A stretch of 21,496 nt of DNA, taken from the NCBI GenBank assembly GCA_016295005.1, contig JAEDMA010000010.1:1-21496 (forward strand), written 5' to 3'. Below the pieces are notes generated by a model. It was not told the DNA's origin. It made no database searches and saw nothing but the letters and a program-made list of their open reading frames with translations. This document shows positions 1 to 8,299 of the stretch, piece by piece. Source of the stretch: Christensenellaceae bacterium (GTDB taxonomy: Bacteria > Bacillota > Clostridia > Christensenellales > Borkfalkiaceae). The position numbers and the translations under genes are program-made. Position 1 is the first letter of the stretch. Every line of letters starts with the position of its first letter.

Positions 1-7
1 TAAAAAT

Positions 8-27
8 TTGCCACAGGCAACTTTTTT
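8..27. terminator. Short terminator-like hairpin at the window edge
   Basis: TTGCC and GGCAA arms around a 3-nt loop. A T-run follows on the plus strand and another on the minus strand. The 5-bp stem is weak. It could end a transcript in either direction; its partner gene would lie outside the window. Confidence 0.25.
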
Positions 28-81
28 CGGCGTCGCCGCCGCTCTCATTCTCACTCCTCATTCTTTCTTTGTCATTATACT

Positions 82-117
82 CAAACAAAAAGGCAAGTAA
101 AAACTTGCCTTTTTGTT

Positions 118-119
<2 letters not shown>
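82..119 (-). terminator. Intrinsic terminator of tRNA-Arg
   Basis: A perfect 17-bp inverted repeat (82-98 and 103-119) around an AAAA/TTTT loop, with a GGCAAGT core and an A/T-rich base that supplies the U-tract in either direction. It begins right at the encoded CCA of the minus-strand tRNA, so it most likely ends that transcript. Confidence 0.8.
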
Positions 120-290
<171 letters not shown>

Positions 291-349
291 GCCGCAAGTT
301 CGTCACGATCAGTCGCCGATTTTATGCGGTTTCCTTTACAAGCCTTATT

Positions 350-378
350 ATTTTATAACAATAATTTTATTTTGTCAA
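350..378 (-). promoter_or_regulatory. Housekeeping promoter for tRNA-Arg
   Basis: On the minus strand the -35 TTGACA (373-378) is a perfect match, followed by a 17-bp spacer and the -10 TAAAAT (350-355, 5 of 6). Transcription would start near 343 and run through the tRNA fragment into tRNA-Arg. Confidence 0.75.
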
Positions 379-455
379 ATCATAATAAATAAAAAATTAA
401 ATTATTCGGCTTTTTGCATTTTATTCCTTATGTTTACTGTTTTTATATATTACAT

Positions 456-483
456 CCGCCCGAAAGAATTATCTTTCGGGCGG
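456..483. terminator. Stem-loop downstream of the lipoprotein gene
   Basis: A perfect 11-bp GC-rich stem (CCGCCCGAAAG and its complement) with a 6-nt loop, about 40 bp past the stop of the minus-strand lipoprotein gene. No T-run follows directly on either strand, so it may be a transcript-end stabiliser rather than a classical intrinsic terminator. Confidence 0.4.
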
Positions 484-522
484 GTAACTCAAAATTTTAC
501 TATAACAATAACTTTTTAACTT

Positions 523-2304
523 TTAATTATCTTTTTTCGCGGCGTTCGTGGTTTCGTAGGGGGTATATTTTTCTCCGTCGCTAGTTACGTCGATTTTTAC
601 GGAAAAGTCGTAATCGGCCGGTTTCGCTTGCGTGAAATCTCTCGATAGCGGATACGAAACTTCCACGTTGCCATTGGACGAAATTTCTATCGACTTCAAA
701 CTGCCGCTTTCAAACGCGACTTCGAATACCATATCGTCTACTTTCAACGAGTTCTCGTTCATACTTCCGAACGCAAGAATTTCGGCATCTACCCTGTTAA
801 GAGGATCAAGATTTAAGTTTTCGTTGAGCCATTTAAGCAAGTTCATCGTTCCGAGTTCCGAAACACCCACGCTATAAGTCGTTACGTTTTTCTCAGTGAT
901 TTTTTGAATAAACAAGGGCGTATCGATATTATCTATCGCGTCAAGCAGATAATATGAATCTCTGTCGTTGTCATTATAATTTTCCACTTTGAACTCGTCG
1001 GTGCCGAACGTTTTCTTCTCGAAATCATACACGTCGCCGTTTGCAAGTTTGGTTCTGATGGTTTTTATATCTTTTAAGCCCGCTTCTTTATACAAATCGT
1101 CGTTTTTAAGGTCGGAATCCACTTCGATAATATTATGGAAGAAAACTTCGCCGTTCACGATTCTGCGTTTTACACTTCCTTTTACGGTTGCGTTGATTGC
1201 GTTACTCGTCAGACCGTAGTCGACGCCGGTTTTTACCGTAAACCCGTAACTCGAAGCAGTTTGGTTTTTATAACTTCTTATTTTACCCGTCAATTCCTTT
1301 TTTACGGTATCGATTTCCGAATCGGTTATCGATACGCCGCCGAACGTTTCCGTAACGATTTCGGTCAATTTATTCACGTTTTTGAATTGTAAAGAATATT
1401 TCAGCGTAAAAGAAATTTCCGTCACGCTTATCGTTATGATATATTCGTACGTTTTGACTTCTCCGTTTGAAAAAGTAACGAACATTGCCGTTTGCACGTT
1501 GTTTTCGGGAACGTTTTTCAAAAGAGAAAGAACGATTTTATTATTCAGCACCTTACTTAACACTTCAAGTGCTTTCGAAAAGTTCATTGCGGTTTTTAAT
1601 TCGTATTTATCCGCAACGGAAGTTTTCTTAATAGATTTCAAATCGGAATCTTCATACTGGAACAACGCCTTGGCAAACGCCGTAAATACGGAATTATGCT
1701 CTTCCGAAACCACGTTTTTCTCTATCTTTCTCAGTTTTTTGTTTTCGTTAAAAGACAGCGCGGTTAAATTAGTTTTTTTCCTGATATTATACTGTGAACC
1801 ATCATAAAAAAGAAGTCCCAAATTAGTATGCGTATCGTAAAAATTGACGTCGGACTTTTTATTTACCTTGGCGTTACCGTCGGTTTTACCCGTTGCCGCA
1901 ACCCCTTTTACCGTTGCAACGGCGTCAATCGTATAATCGTATTCGTAACTCGACGAATCGCCGATAGTGTTTTTTCTCGCTTCTACGAAAGCGTTTTTAT
2001 AATCCTGAAACTTCGCGTAAAGCGTAATATCCTTGTTTACGGTTATAGGGAATTCCGTTTTATTGTTGAAAGCAGAATCGGAATACCACCCTAAAAATAT
2101 GTAACCGTCTTTAACGGGGTCATCAGGCGCGGACAACGAATATCCCTCTTCGTATTCTTTCGTTTCCATACCCGTTCCCATGAACGAAACGGAATACTTC
2201 TTCGCCGTGTTTCCGCCGTTTTCACTGCCTTCGCCACAAGCAAAAAAGCATAAACAAGCAATAATGCTTAAAACCACACATAAAATAATTTTAGTCTTTT
2301 TCAT
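523..2304 (-). CDS. Lipoprotein with one InlB-type (Listeria-Bacteroides) repeat
   Basis: A 593-residue secreted lipoprotein. Residues 1-22 form a signal peptide (MKKTK basic start, hydrophobic core) with a lipobox-like FFAC, so C23 should be lipidated and the protein anchored outside the membrane. Residues about 37-99 match the InlB B-repeat/Flg_new type: hydrophobic start, PVKDGYIFLGWYSD core and ITLYAKF end. The remaining roughly 490 residues are rich in Lys, Asn, Thr and Asp with beta-strand-like alternation. I recognise no family there, and no enzyme motif is evident. The start is fixed by a GGGAGAAG ribosome binding site. It lies 28 bp behind the membrane-bound XRE regulator gene, so the two are probably co-transcribed. 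A surface-binding or sensing role is inference. Confidence 0.85.
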   Translation of the reverse strand: MKKTKIILCVVLSIIACLCFFACGEGSENGGNTAKKYSVSFMGTGMETKEYEEGYSLSAPDDPVKDGYIFLGWYSDSAFNNKTEFPITVNKDITLYAKFQDYKNAFVEARKNTIGDSSSYEYDYTIDAVATVKGVAATGKTDGNAKVNKKSDVNFYDTHTNLGLLFYDGSQYNIRKKTNLTALSFNENKKLRKIEKNVVSEEHNSVFTAFAKALFQYEDSDLKSIKKTSVADKYELKTAMNFSKALEVLSKVLNNKIVLSLLKNVPENNVQTAMFVTFSNGEVKTYEYIITISVTEISFTLKYSLQFKNVNKLTEIVTETFGGVSITDSEIDTVKKELTGKIRSYKNQTASSYGFTVKTGVDYGLTSNAINATVKGSVKRRIVNGEVFFHNIIEVDSDLKNDDLYKEAGLKDIKTIRTKLANGDVYDFEKKTFGTDEFKVENYNDNDRDSYYLLDAIDNIDTPLFIQKITEKNVTTYSVGVSELGTMNLLKWLNENLNLDPLNRVDAEILAFGSMNENSLKVDDMVFEVAFESGSLKSIEISSNGNVEVSYPLSRDFTQAKPADYDFSVKIDVTSDGEKYTPYETTNAAKKDN

Positions 2305-2332
2305 TTTTCTTCTCCCTTTTTACTTATAATAT

Positions 2333-3163
2333 TTATATAAAATCGTTGCTTAATTCCGGATTTTTAAGATTCTTTCTTAACGCGAACGGGTATACGAAAA
2401 CGCTTACTACAAGCCCCACCCCTATCGCCAAAAAGAAACACACTACCGAAAAGATAAATCCTAAAATCCAGAACATCAACTTAACCGTAATAAACCAGAT
2501 TATTCCGTCTAAATCCAGACTAAATATCAAACCCGGTAACTTAATAAATCCCCAACTCGATATTCCGCAAACCATATCCATTACGAAGTTGTTTTCCAGA
2601 AACAGGCAGGACAAAAACGGAAAAACCAGCAGCGACCCGACGGCGGACGCGATTACGATTCCGACGTCTAAGTTATTCGCTATGGTTACCGCAAGCGCGA
2701 TTATTAAAACTATTCCCGTTATAACGCCGCTCCACAAAAACGATCTCTTACGTTGCAAAATGCCGTGTTCATAATTTTCTTTATACAACTTTTCTTGTCT
2801 TTTTCGCTCGCATTCGGCGCAATGAACGCTTTTCATCCGCCCATTTCTTACTATGTCTTTACCGTCGTATATAGGTTTATTGCATATTTCGCATACCGCA
2901 AGCACGGGTCTGGATTCTTTTTCCACGTACTGTGTAACTACCTGCGTTACGACTTCTTTTTCTACCGGCGTTTCTTTTCCGAAAAGCGAATCGACGGAAA
3001 CGTTAAACAAAGAAGATATTTCCTGTATGGTTGACACGCTCGGCTCGACTTCGCCGTTTTCCCATCTCGATACCGCCTGCGCGGTAACGCATAGTTTTTT
3101 TGCCAGTTCTTTTTGCGTTAAGTTGTTTTTTACTCTCAACTCTTTTATTTTTTCTCCGATCAT
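2333..3163 (-). CDS. Membrane-anchored XRE-family transcriptional regulator
   Basis: A 276-residue protein with three visible parts. Residues 3-61 are a classic Cro/CI helix-turn-helix (LTQKELAKKLCVTAQAVSRWE, then the DSLFG end). Residues 91-118 carry two Cys pairs, C91-x2-C94 and C115-x2-C118, resembling a small zinc ribbon. Residues about 142-262 hold several hydrophobic segments (roughly 142-162, 166-188, 198-215 and 219-258) that should span the membrane. The protein is thus probably a one-component regulator tethered to the membrane, possibly responding to a membrane signal. The start has a good AAGGAG site 6 nt upstream. The gene lies directly upstream of the lipoprotein gene and downstream of a promoter with palindromic half-sites that it may bind itself. 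The ligand is unknown. Confidence 0.85.
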   Translation of the reverse strand: MIGEKIKELRVKNNLTQKELAKKLCVTAQAVSRWENGEVEPSVSTIQEISSLFNVSVDSLFGKETPVEKEVVTQVVTQYVEKESRPVLAVCEICNKPIYDGKDIVRNGRMKSVHCAECERKRQEKLYKENYEHGILQRKRSFLWSGVITGIVLIIALAVTIANNLDVGIVIASAVGSLLVFPFLSCLFLENNFVMDMVCGISSWGFIKLPGLIFSLDLDGIIWFITVKLMFWILGFIFSVVCFFLAIGVGLVVSVFVYPFALRKNLKNPELSNDFI

Positions 3164-3185
3164 CTCATTCTCCTTTTTTTCCTTA

Positions 3186-3230
3186 ATTATATAAAATGGA
3201 TAAACATTTTGTTTACCGATTTCGCTAAAC
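3186..3230 (-). promoter_or_regulatory. Promoter with candidate autoregulatory operator
   Basis: On the minus strand a -10 TATAAT (3186-3191) is preceded by an 18-bp spacer and a -35-like TAAACA (3210-3215). The -35 is one half of a perfect inverted repeat, TAAACA-TTT-TGTTTA (3201-3215). A third half-site TAAAC lies at 3226-3230, forming a GTTTA-N10-TAAAC pair with the middle one. Half-sites over the -35 directly before an XRE gene suggest autorepression. The promoter is seen in the sequence; the operator role is inferred. Confidence 0.55.
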
Positions 3231-3319
3231 AGTATGTTGAATCGCTACACTTTTTGTTGAATTGTCCGTTTTTGCGTAATTTTCGTTGTTTTTTATTAAA
3301 AAAACATTTAAAATCTAAA

Positions 3320-3494
3320 TGGGTAGCATCTTACGAAACTACCCACCGTAAAAGTGTTGACGTTCCGCTTGTTGCCACACAATTTATAAAGACTTTCGAA
3401 AAGTTTTTACAATGCGAAACCGATACACTTTTACCCAAAAAGTATATGCTTTTCGAAAGATTAAATTATGTGGCGATATAAGTTTATCACATAA
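3320..3494. repeat. Cluster of nested inverted repeats, non-coding
   Basis: The interval between the XRE promoter and the alaS terminator holds no convincing gene but several dyads. TGGGTAG/CTACCCA lies at 3320-3345. GTAAAAGTGT (3348-3357) is complemented by ACACTTTTAC (3425-3434). A long imperfect pair at 3375-3403 and 3449-3474 contains a perfect 11-bp CTTTCGAAAAG/CTTTTCGAAAG core and GCCACA/TGTGGC ends. TTATGTG/CACATAA lies at 3466-3494. The dyads overlap, so not all can form together. The function is unknown; a small structured RNA or a cluster of protein-binding sites is possible. Confidence 0.5.
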
Positions 3495-3520
3495 AACGGA
3501 ATTTTTCAAGAAAAAACGGA

Positions 3521-3556
3521 AAAAGGTAAGCAAAAACTTGTTTTTGCTTACCTTTT
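3521..3556. terminator. Intrinsic terminator after alaS
   Basis: A perfect 16-bp inverted repeat (3521-3536 and 3541-3556, core GGTAAGCAAAAA) with a 4-nt loop, flanked by A and T runs. It starts 20 bp beyond the alaS stop and ends the minus-strand cysE-cysS-alaS transcript. The symmetry would also allow plus-strand termination. Confidence 0.85.
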
Positions 3557-3576
3557 CTATTTATTTACGATTATTT

Positions 3577-5400
3577 CTAAAATTTCAGCACTGCTTTAAT
3601 TCTTCTTACCCCGGATGAAGAACTTTCTTCTTTGGTAATTTCGAATTTCCCGAGTTCCCCGGTGGTTTTTGCGTGCGGTCCACCGCAAATCTGCCTGTCC
3701 ACGTCACCGATGGTATAAACGGTGACTATCTGGTCGTCGCCCGTTGCGTGGAACACTCCGTACGCCCCCGTTTCGACAGCCTTATTATACGGTATCTCTT
3801 CCCTTTCGACGGGTATATTTCTCGCGATGACGTCGTTTACGAAGTCCTGCAATTTTTTAAGTTCTTCTTCCGTCATTTTATGGTCGCAGTTAAAGTCGAA
3901 TCTCATTCTATCCTCGGTGATATTAGACCCTTTCTGTTCCGTTTTATCGCCGAACATTTTACGAAGCCCCGCGAGCATTATATGCGTAGCGGTGTGATAT
4001 CTTGCCGTAATTTCGTTCCTTTCGGTAAGACCGCCTTTCGCCACCTGCGCCTGCGCTTTGGAAAGTTCCTGATGAGCCTTGAACGCTTCGTTAAATCCCT
4101 CGGTGTCTACCGTCATACCCTTTTCCGCAGCGAGTTCAGACGTAAGTTCGAGCGGGAAGCCGTAAGTATCGTACAGTCTGAACGCCTGTTTCCCCGATAT
4201 TACCGTTTCGGGAACGTAAGAAGAGTCTTTCTGCGACATAAACTGATTTTTTCTTTCAATGCCGACAATACATTTATCGAATTCTTTCATTCCGGTGGAA
4301 AGCGTCGCTTCGAATTTTTTGATTTCTTTAGTGATTTCTTCGAGAATATACGACTCCTTCTGTAACAAAAGCGGATACGCTTCGTCGTAAACCTTTTCGA
4401 TAAAGATTTTGGAAACTTCGCACATTTTTTCCGCGTCGATATTTATGTTTTTACAATACCTTATGGCTCTTCTTAAAAGTCTTCTTAAAATGTAACCTGC
4501 GCCCGTGTTCGACGGAGTAATTCCGTTGGCGTCGCCGATAAGCATGGTTGCCGTACGGGTATGATCGGCAATTATTCTCATTGCTTTTCTTGCCTTTTCG
4601 TCGTTATCGTAAGAAAGCCCCGAAACCTTTTCGAGATATTTTATCGCGTCGTCGAAAAGGTCGGTTTTATATCCGTCGTCAAGACCGTTAAGGAACACAA
4701 GAAGTCTATCGAGTCCGAATCCCGTATCGACGTTTTTATGTTCCAACTCTTCGTACTTTCCGCCTTCTTTCTTTTTATACTGCATATAAACGTCGTTGCC
4801 TATTTCGACGTAGCGGTTGCCCGTTAAAAAGTCGGACGAATCTTTGCCGTCTTCTCTCGGATAAAACCACTCGTTGTCCGGTCCGCAAGGAGTGTTTACG
4901 GTTCCTTCGAGTTCCCACCAGTTATCTTTTTTAGGAAGGAAGAAAATGTTTTCTTCTTTTATGCCGAGCGACTTTAAGAGTTCCGCCGTTTCGGTGTCTT
5001 TTTTAACGGCGTCGTTGCCTTCGAACACGGTGGAACAGATTTTTTCTTTATCGAAACCTAAAACTTCGGTCAAAAATTCGAACGTCCATTTTGTTTTTTC
5101 TTTTTTAAAGTAATCTCCGAGCGACCAGTTACCCATCATTTCGAAAAAAGTAAAGTGTGTGGCGTCGCCTACCGAGTCGATATCTACCGTACGAACGCAA
5201 CCCTGCACGTTGCAAAGCCTTGTTTTGCCGCTGGGGTGTTTCTTTCCCAGAAGGTAAGGCATAAGCGGTTGCATGCCCGCAACGTTGAACATGACGCCCG
5301 TCGTTCCGTCGCCTATGAGCGAAACCGCGCCTATATTAACGTGTCCGCGTTCGATATAAAAATTGAGCCATTTTTCTCTTAACTGCTTGGAAGTAAACAT
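3577..5400 (-). CDS. alaS: Alanine--tRNA ligase, short form without C-terminal domains
   Basis: Charges tRNA-Ala with alanine in the cytoplasm. At 607 residues it is far below the roughly 870 of typical bacterial AlaRS. The class II catalytic core is intact: THFTFFEMMGNWSLGDYFKK at 81-100, TPCGPDNEWF near 170-179, and motif 3 GFGLDRLL at 227-234. A tRNA-recognition region with TGAGYILRRLLRRAIR follows at 299-314. The editing domain retains its zinc-site residues H469-x3-H473 and C572-x3-H576, with CGGPH replacing the usual CGGTH. The protein ends just after this domain, so the DHHA1 and C-Ala parts are absent. A terminator follows 20 bp past the stop and no C-terminal coding remnant is seen, so this looks like a true short form rather than a frameshift. 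It follows cysS by 23 bp. Confidence 0.93.
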   Translation of the reverse strand: MFTSKQLREKWLNFYIERGHVNIGAVSLIGDGTTGVMFNVAGMQPLMPYLLGKKHPSGKTRLCNVQGCVRTVDIDSVGDATHFTFFEMMGNWSLGDYFKKEKTKWTFEFLTEVLGFDKEKICSTVFEGNDAVKKDTETAELLKSLGIKEENIFFLPKKDNWWELEGTVNTPCGPDNEWFYPREDGKDSSDFLTGNRYVEIGNDVYMQYKKKEGGKYEELEHKNVDTGFGLDRLLVFLNGLDDGYKTDLFDDAIKYLEKVSGLSYDNDEKARKAMRIIADHTRTATMLIGDANGITPSNTGAGYILRRLLRRAIRYCKNINIDAEKMCEVSKIFIEKVYDEAYPLLLQKESYILEEITKEIKKFEATLSTGMKEFDKCIVGIERKNQFMSQKDSSYVPETVISGKQAFRLYDTYGFPLELTSELAAEKGMTVDTEGFNEAFKAHQELSKAQAQVAKGGLTERNEITARYHTATHIMLAGLRKMFGDKTEQKGSNITEDRMRFDFNCDHKMTEEELKKLQDFVNDVIARNIPVEREEIPYNKAVETGAYGVFHATGDDQIVTVYTIGDVDRQICGGPHAKTTGELGKFEITKEESSSSGVRRIKAVLKF

Positions 5401-5423
5401 TAGTATATAGTCCTTGATTTTAT

Positions 5424-6812
5424 TTACGCTTTTAATATTTTCACGCCGTCTTTGTTTATCTGAACGGTATATCCCGAAGAAGTTATTTCGGCGCGGAGAG
5501 CGTCGGCTTCGGCGTAATCTTTTCTTAATCTTGCCTGTTGCATTTTTTCCGCTTTTTCTTTTATTTTTTCGGGAACATCGTTTTCTTTAACGCCGTATTT
5601 ATCCACGAAAGTTTTTGCGTCCGACTTAAACAGCCCGAGCAGCGAGTAAGTTTGTTTTATTTGGTTTATATCCGCGCCGGCTTTTGCATCGCCCGCGGCG
5701 ATTTCCGCTTTCACCGTTCTGAAAAACCCGTAAAGGTCGCTCAACGCCAAAGCGGTATTGAAGTCGTCGTCCATAGCGGCGTTGAATTTATCGTCGATTT
5801 CTTTATTCTCGCCCTTGATTCCGATACCTTTTTCTTCTGCGGAAAGTATGATTTTATAAAATTCCGCAAGGTGCTTTTCCGCTTCGGGAAAAAGTTCGTC
5901 GGTAACGTTGATATCTCCGCGGTAGTTGGTTTCGAGCAATGCGAATTTTATCGTTTCGGGGGAATATTTATCGAGCAAATCTTTAAGAAGCAAACTGTTG
6001 CCGAGCGATTTACTCATTTTCTGCCCGTTTACTTTTATAAGTCCGTTATGAATCCAGAAGTTGGCGAAAGGCTTGCCCGTATAGGCTTCCGTCTGCGCGA
6101 TTTCGTTTTCGTGGTGCGGGAATATCAGATCTCTGCCGCCGCCGTGAATATCTATTCTTTCGCCAAACGCTTTCATATTCATCGTGGAACACTCTATATG
6201 CCAGCCGGGTCTTCCTTTACCCCACGGGGATTCCCAGTAAGGTTCGCCGTCCTTTGCCGATTTCCACAGCGCGAAGTCGAGCGGATTTCTTTTTTGTTCG
6301 TCGTTTTCTATTCTCACGCCGTTTTTGGCGTCTTCTAAATTTCTATGCGAAAGTTTGCCGTAAGAAGGGAAACTTTCCACCGAAAAATACACGTCCCCTT
6401 TTTCGGTGACGTAAGCGTGTCCTTTATCGATAAGACCCTTTATAAAATTTTCTATATCGCCTATACATTCCGTCGCTTTAAGCCATATATCCGGTTCGCC
6501 GACCTGCAATCTTTCCATCTGCTCGTCGATTTTCTTTATCATCATAAGCGCGTATTTATCCGCGGGAATTCCCGTTTCGTTGCTCTTTGCGATGATTTTA
6601 TCGTCTACGTCGGTATAATTTCTCGCGTAAGTGACGTTATAACCCTTTTTCTGCAAATATTTCCTTATAATATCGTAAATAAGAGCCTGATACGCATGCC
6701 CGATATGCGCTTCTCCCGAAACGGTTATGCCGCAAGCATACATTTTTACGTCGTTGCCGTTTAACGGAACGAATTCTTGTTTTCTGCCCGTAAGGGTGTT
6801 GTATATTTTCAT
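5424..6812 (-). CDS. cysS: Cysteine--tRNA ligase
   Basis: Class I synthetase that attaches cysteine to tRNA-Cys. The 462 residues are full length. The HIGH motif is at 36-39 and KMSKS at 265-269. The active-site zinc ligands expected from the family are C27, C208 (HIECS), H233 and E237 (FPHHENE). The helical DALR-like C-terminal region runs from about 330 onward. The segment before HIGH reads CGITVSGEA where many homologues have CGPTVYDYA, a tolerable variation. Its start overlaps the cysE stop by 4 bp (ATGA), giving translational coupling with the enzyme that makes the cysteine precursor. alaS follows 23 bp downstream. Confidence 0.96.
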   Translation of the reverse strand: MKIYNTLTGRKQEFVPLNGNDVKMYACGITVSGEAHIGHAYQALIYDIIRKYLQKKGYNVTYARNYTDVDDKIIAKSNETGIPADKYALMMIKKIDEQMERLQVGEPDIWLKATECIGDIENFIKGLIDKGHAYVTEKGDVYFSVESFPSYGKLSHRNLEDAKNGVRIENDEQKRNPLDFALWKSAKDGEPYWESPWGKGRPGWHIECSTMNMKAFGERIDIHGGGRDLIFPHHENEIAQTEAYTGKPFANFWIHNGLIKVNGQKMSKSLGNSLLLKDLLDKYSPETIKFALLETNYRGDINVTDELFPEAEKHLAEFYKIILSAEEKGIGIKGENKEIDDKFNAAMDDDFNTALALSDLYGFFRTVKAEIAAGDAKAGADINQIKQTYSLLGLFKSDAKTFVDKYGVKENDVPEKIKEKAEKMQQARLRKDYAEADALRAEITSSGYTVQINKDGVKILKA

Positions 6813-7450
6813 TTTTTTTCGTCCTTTTTAAGATTGTTGATTTCTTTCTCCAGTTCGAACACCTTTTCGCGAAGTTTACAGATTTCTTCGGATAACGGGT
6901 CGCCCTTTTCCTGTTCGAGATCGCTAACCTTCTCTCCGTTGATTTTAACCACTCTCCCGGGAACGCCGACTACCGTGGCAAACGGCGGAACTTCTTTAAG
7001 CACGACCGCGCCCGCGCCGATTTTAGCGCCTTCGCCGACGGTAAAACCCCCTAAGACTTTTGCGCCGGCGGAAATTACCGCGTTTTTCTTTATGGTAGGG
7101 TGTCTTTTTCCTTTTTCCTTACCCGTACCGCCTAAAGTTACGCCCTGATATATTACCACGCCTTCTTCTATTTCGGAGGTTTCGCCGATGACTACACCCG
7201 CCCCGTGGTCTATAAACACGCCGCCCGCAATTTTCGCCGCAGGGTGTATTTCTATCCCTGTGAGTCTTTTTGCAAACTGACTGGTTATTCTCGCAAGCAT
7301 TTTAAGGTGTATACGATACAAAAAATTCGCCCATCTGTGCCACGAAAGAGCGTGAACGCCCGAATACGTCAGCCAGATTTCGAATTTGTTTCGTGCGGCG
7401 GGGTCGTTTTTCTTCGCCGCCGCTATATCCGCTCGTAAAGCCTTGAACAT
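6809..7450 (-). CDS. cysE: Serine O-acetyltransferase
   Basis: Transfers acetyl from acetyl-CoA to serine, giving O-acetylserine, the precursor for cysteine synthesis. The 213 residues match the shorter EpsC-like form. An N-terminal helical domain (about 1-65) is followed by left-handed beta-helix hexapeptide repeats (about 66-168). Catalytic residues expected from the family are visible: D81-H82 in IDHGAGVVIGET and H117 in KRHPTI. GVTLGGTG lies at 103-110. The C-terminal tail (about 175-213) is strongly charged and predicted helical or coiled-coil. The start has a GGAG site. The gene overlaps cysS by 4 bp and lies 66 bp behind the DeoR-family gene, with no clear promoter or T-box between, so read-through from the regulator gene is likely. 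Confidence 0.95.
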   Translation of the reverse strand: MFKALRADIAAAKKNDPAARNKFEIWLTYSGVHALSWHRWANFLYRIHLKMLARITSQFAKRLTGIEIHPAAKIAGGVFIDHGAGVVIGETSEIEEGVVIYQGVTLGGTGKEKGKRHPTIKKNAVISAGAKVLGGFTVGEGAKIGAGAVVLKEVPPFATVVGVPGRVVKINGEKVSDLEQEKGDPLSEEICKLREKVFELEKEINNLKKDEKK

Positions 7451-7516
7451 AATTCTCCTACGCCTTTATTAACTCTCCCGAGTCGGTCGGGGGGATCCAT
7501 CTTTAAAAACGGAACA

Positions 7517-8275
7517 TCAAAATACTTTAATGTTTTTGTTTTCTATTTCTTTTCTGAGTTCCGCGGGGAATTTTTTATCCACCACCATACAGTCTATGTT
7601 ATCCAAGGTGGCGAATGTGTAAGGCATGTTTTTGTTTACTTTGGAACTGTCCAAAAGCATGATCACGTTAGTGGCTTTTTTAATTACCTGACGTTTGACT
7701 TCAGCTTCCGACTGGCTTCCGCAAGTGAAACTTCCGCTTTCGCGAACGAACCCCGTGGAAGTCATTACGGCGGTCTGAATGTTTATCTGCGCGATAAAAT
7801 CCGAACACGTTTTGCCTACGGTGATGAAGTTGTCCTTTTTAACGTCGCCACCCAAAAGCGCAACGGTGGGTTTATTCTTTCTTAAAACCGTTTCGGCAAT
7901 GGTAAGCGCGTTGGTTAAAACGTAATAGTTGTCGTCGGGAAGAGCTCTCGCAAAATAAGTAGTGGTAGAGCCGCCGTCGATAAACACGCAACTTTTAGGC
8001 TCTACGAGCGCAACCGCTTTTTCCGCGATTTCCAACTTTTCTTCGGTGTTATAGATAATTCTTTCGGCAAAATCCGCTTCTTTGGCTTTCAATACGGAAT
8101 CTACCGAAATAACGCCGCCCGATATTCTTATAACCGCGTTGTTTTCTTCGAGTTTGTATAAATCTCTTCTTAAAGTCATGCTCGACACGTCGGAAAACTC
8201 TTTTTCGAGTTCTTTAAAAGAAACTTTACCCGTTTTATCGACGAATTCTTTTATTCTTTTAAGTCTTTCTTTCAT
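7517..8275 (-). CDS. DeoR-family transcriptional regulator
   Basis: A 252-residue repressor-type protein. Residues 1-56 form a DeoR winged helix (SSMTLRRDLYKLEE recognition helix, then IRISGGV). Residues about 72-230 form the DeoRC sugar-phosphate sensor: FIDGGSTTTYFARAL at 98-112, LTNALTIA near 120-127, TSTGFVRESGSFTCGSQSEAEVKRQVI near 172-198, and DSSK near 209-212. Family members usually respond to phosphorylated sugars or related metabolites; the ligand here cannot be read. The start follows a GTGGGG ribosome binding site. A promoter (8340-8368) and an inverted repeat near the transcription start suggest autoregulation. The next genes are cysE, cysS and alaS, which is not a sugar locus, so its target is open. 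Confidence 0.9.
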   Translation of the reverse strand: MKERLKRIKEFVDKTGKVSFKELEKEFSDVSSMTLRRDLYKLEENNAVIRISGGVISVDSVLKAKEADFAERIIYNTEEKLEIAEKAVALVEPKSCVFIDGGSTTTYFARALPDDNYYVLTNALTIAETVLRKNKPTVALLGGDVKKDNFITVGKTCSDFIAQINIQTAVMTSTGFVRESGSFTCGSQSEAEVKRQVIKKATNVIMLLDSSKVNKNMPYTFATLDNIDCMVVDKKFPAELRKEIENKNIKVF

Positions 8276-8299
8276 GTTTACCCCACTGCGTTTCGGTTG

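Noticed and set aside
3209..3481. Open frame of 90 codons on the plus strand before alaS's end
   Set aside because: No ribosome binding site, no recognisable domain, and it overlaps the XRE promoter and the dyad cluster.
3577..3580. alaS truncated by a frameshift
   Set aside because: The stop is followed within 20 bp by a strong terminator, and no C-terminal coding remnant appears in the next 400 bp in any frame.
5538..6338. 266-codon open frame antisense to cysS, and a similar one antisense to alaS (3673-4365)
   Set aside because: Both are shadows of strongly conserved synthetase genes; their translations are rich in Phe, Arg and Tyr with no domain.
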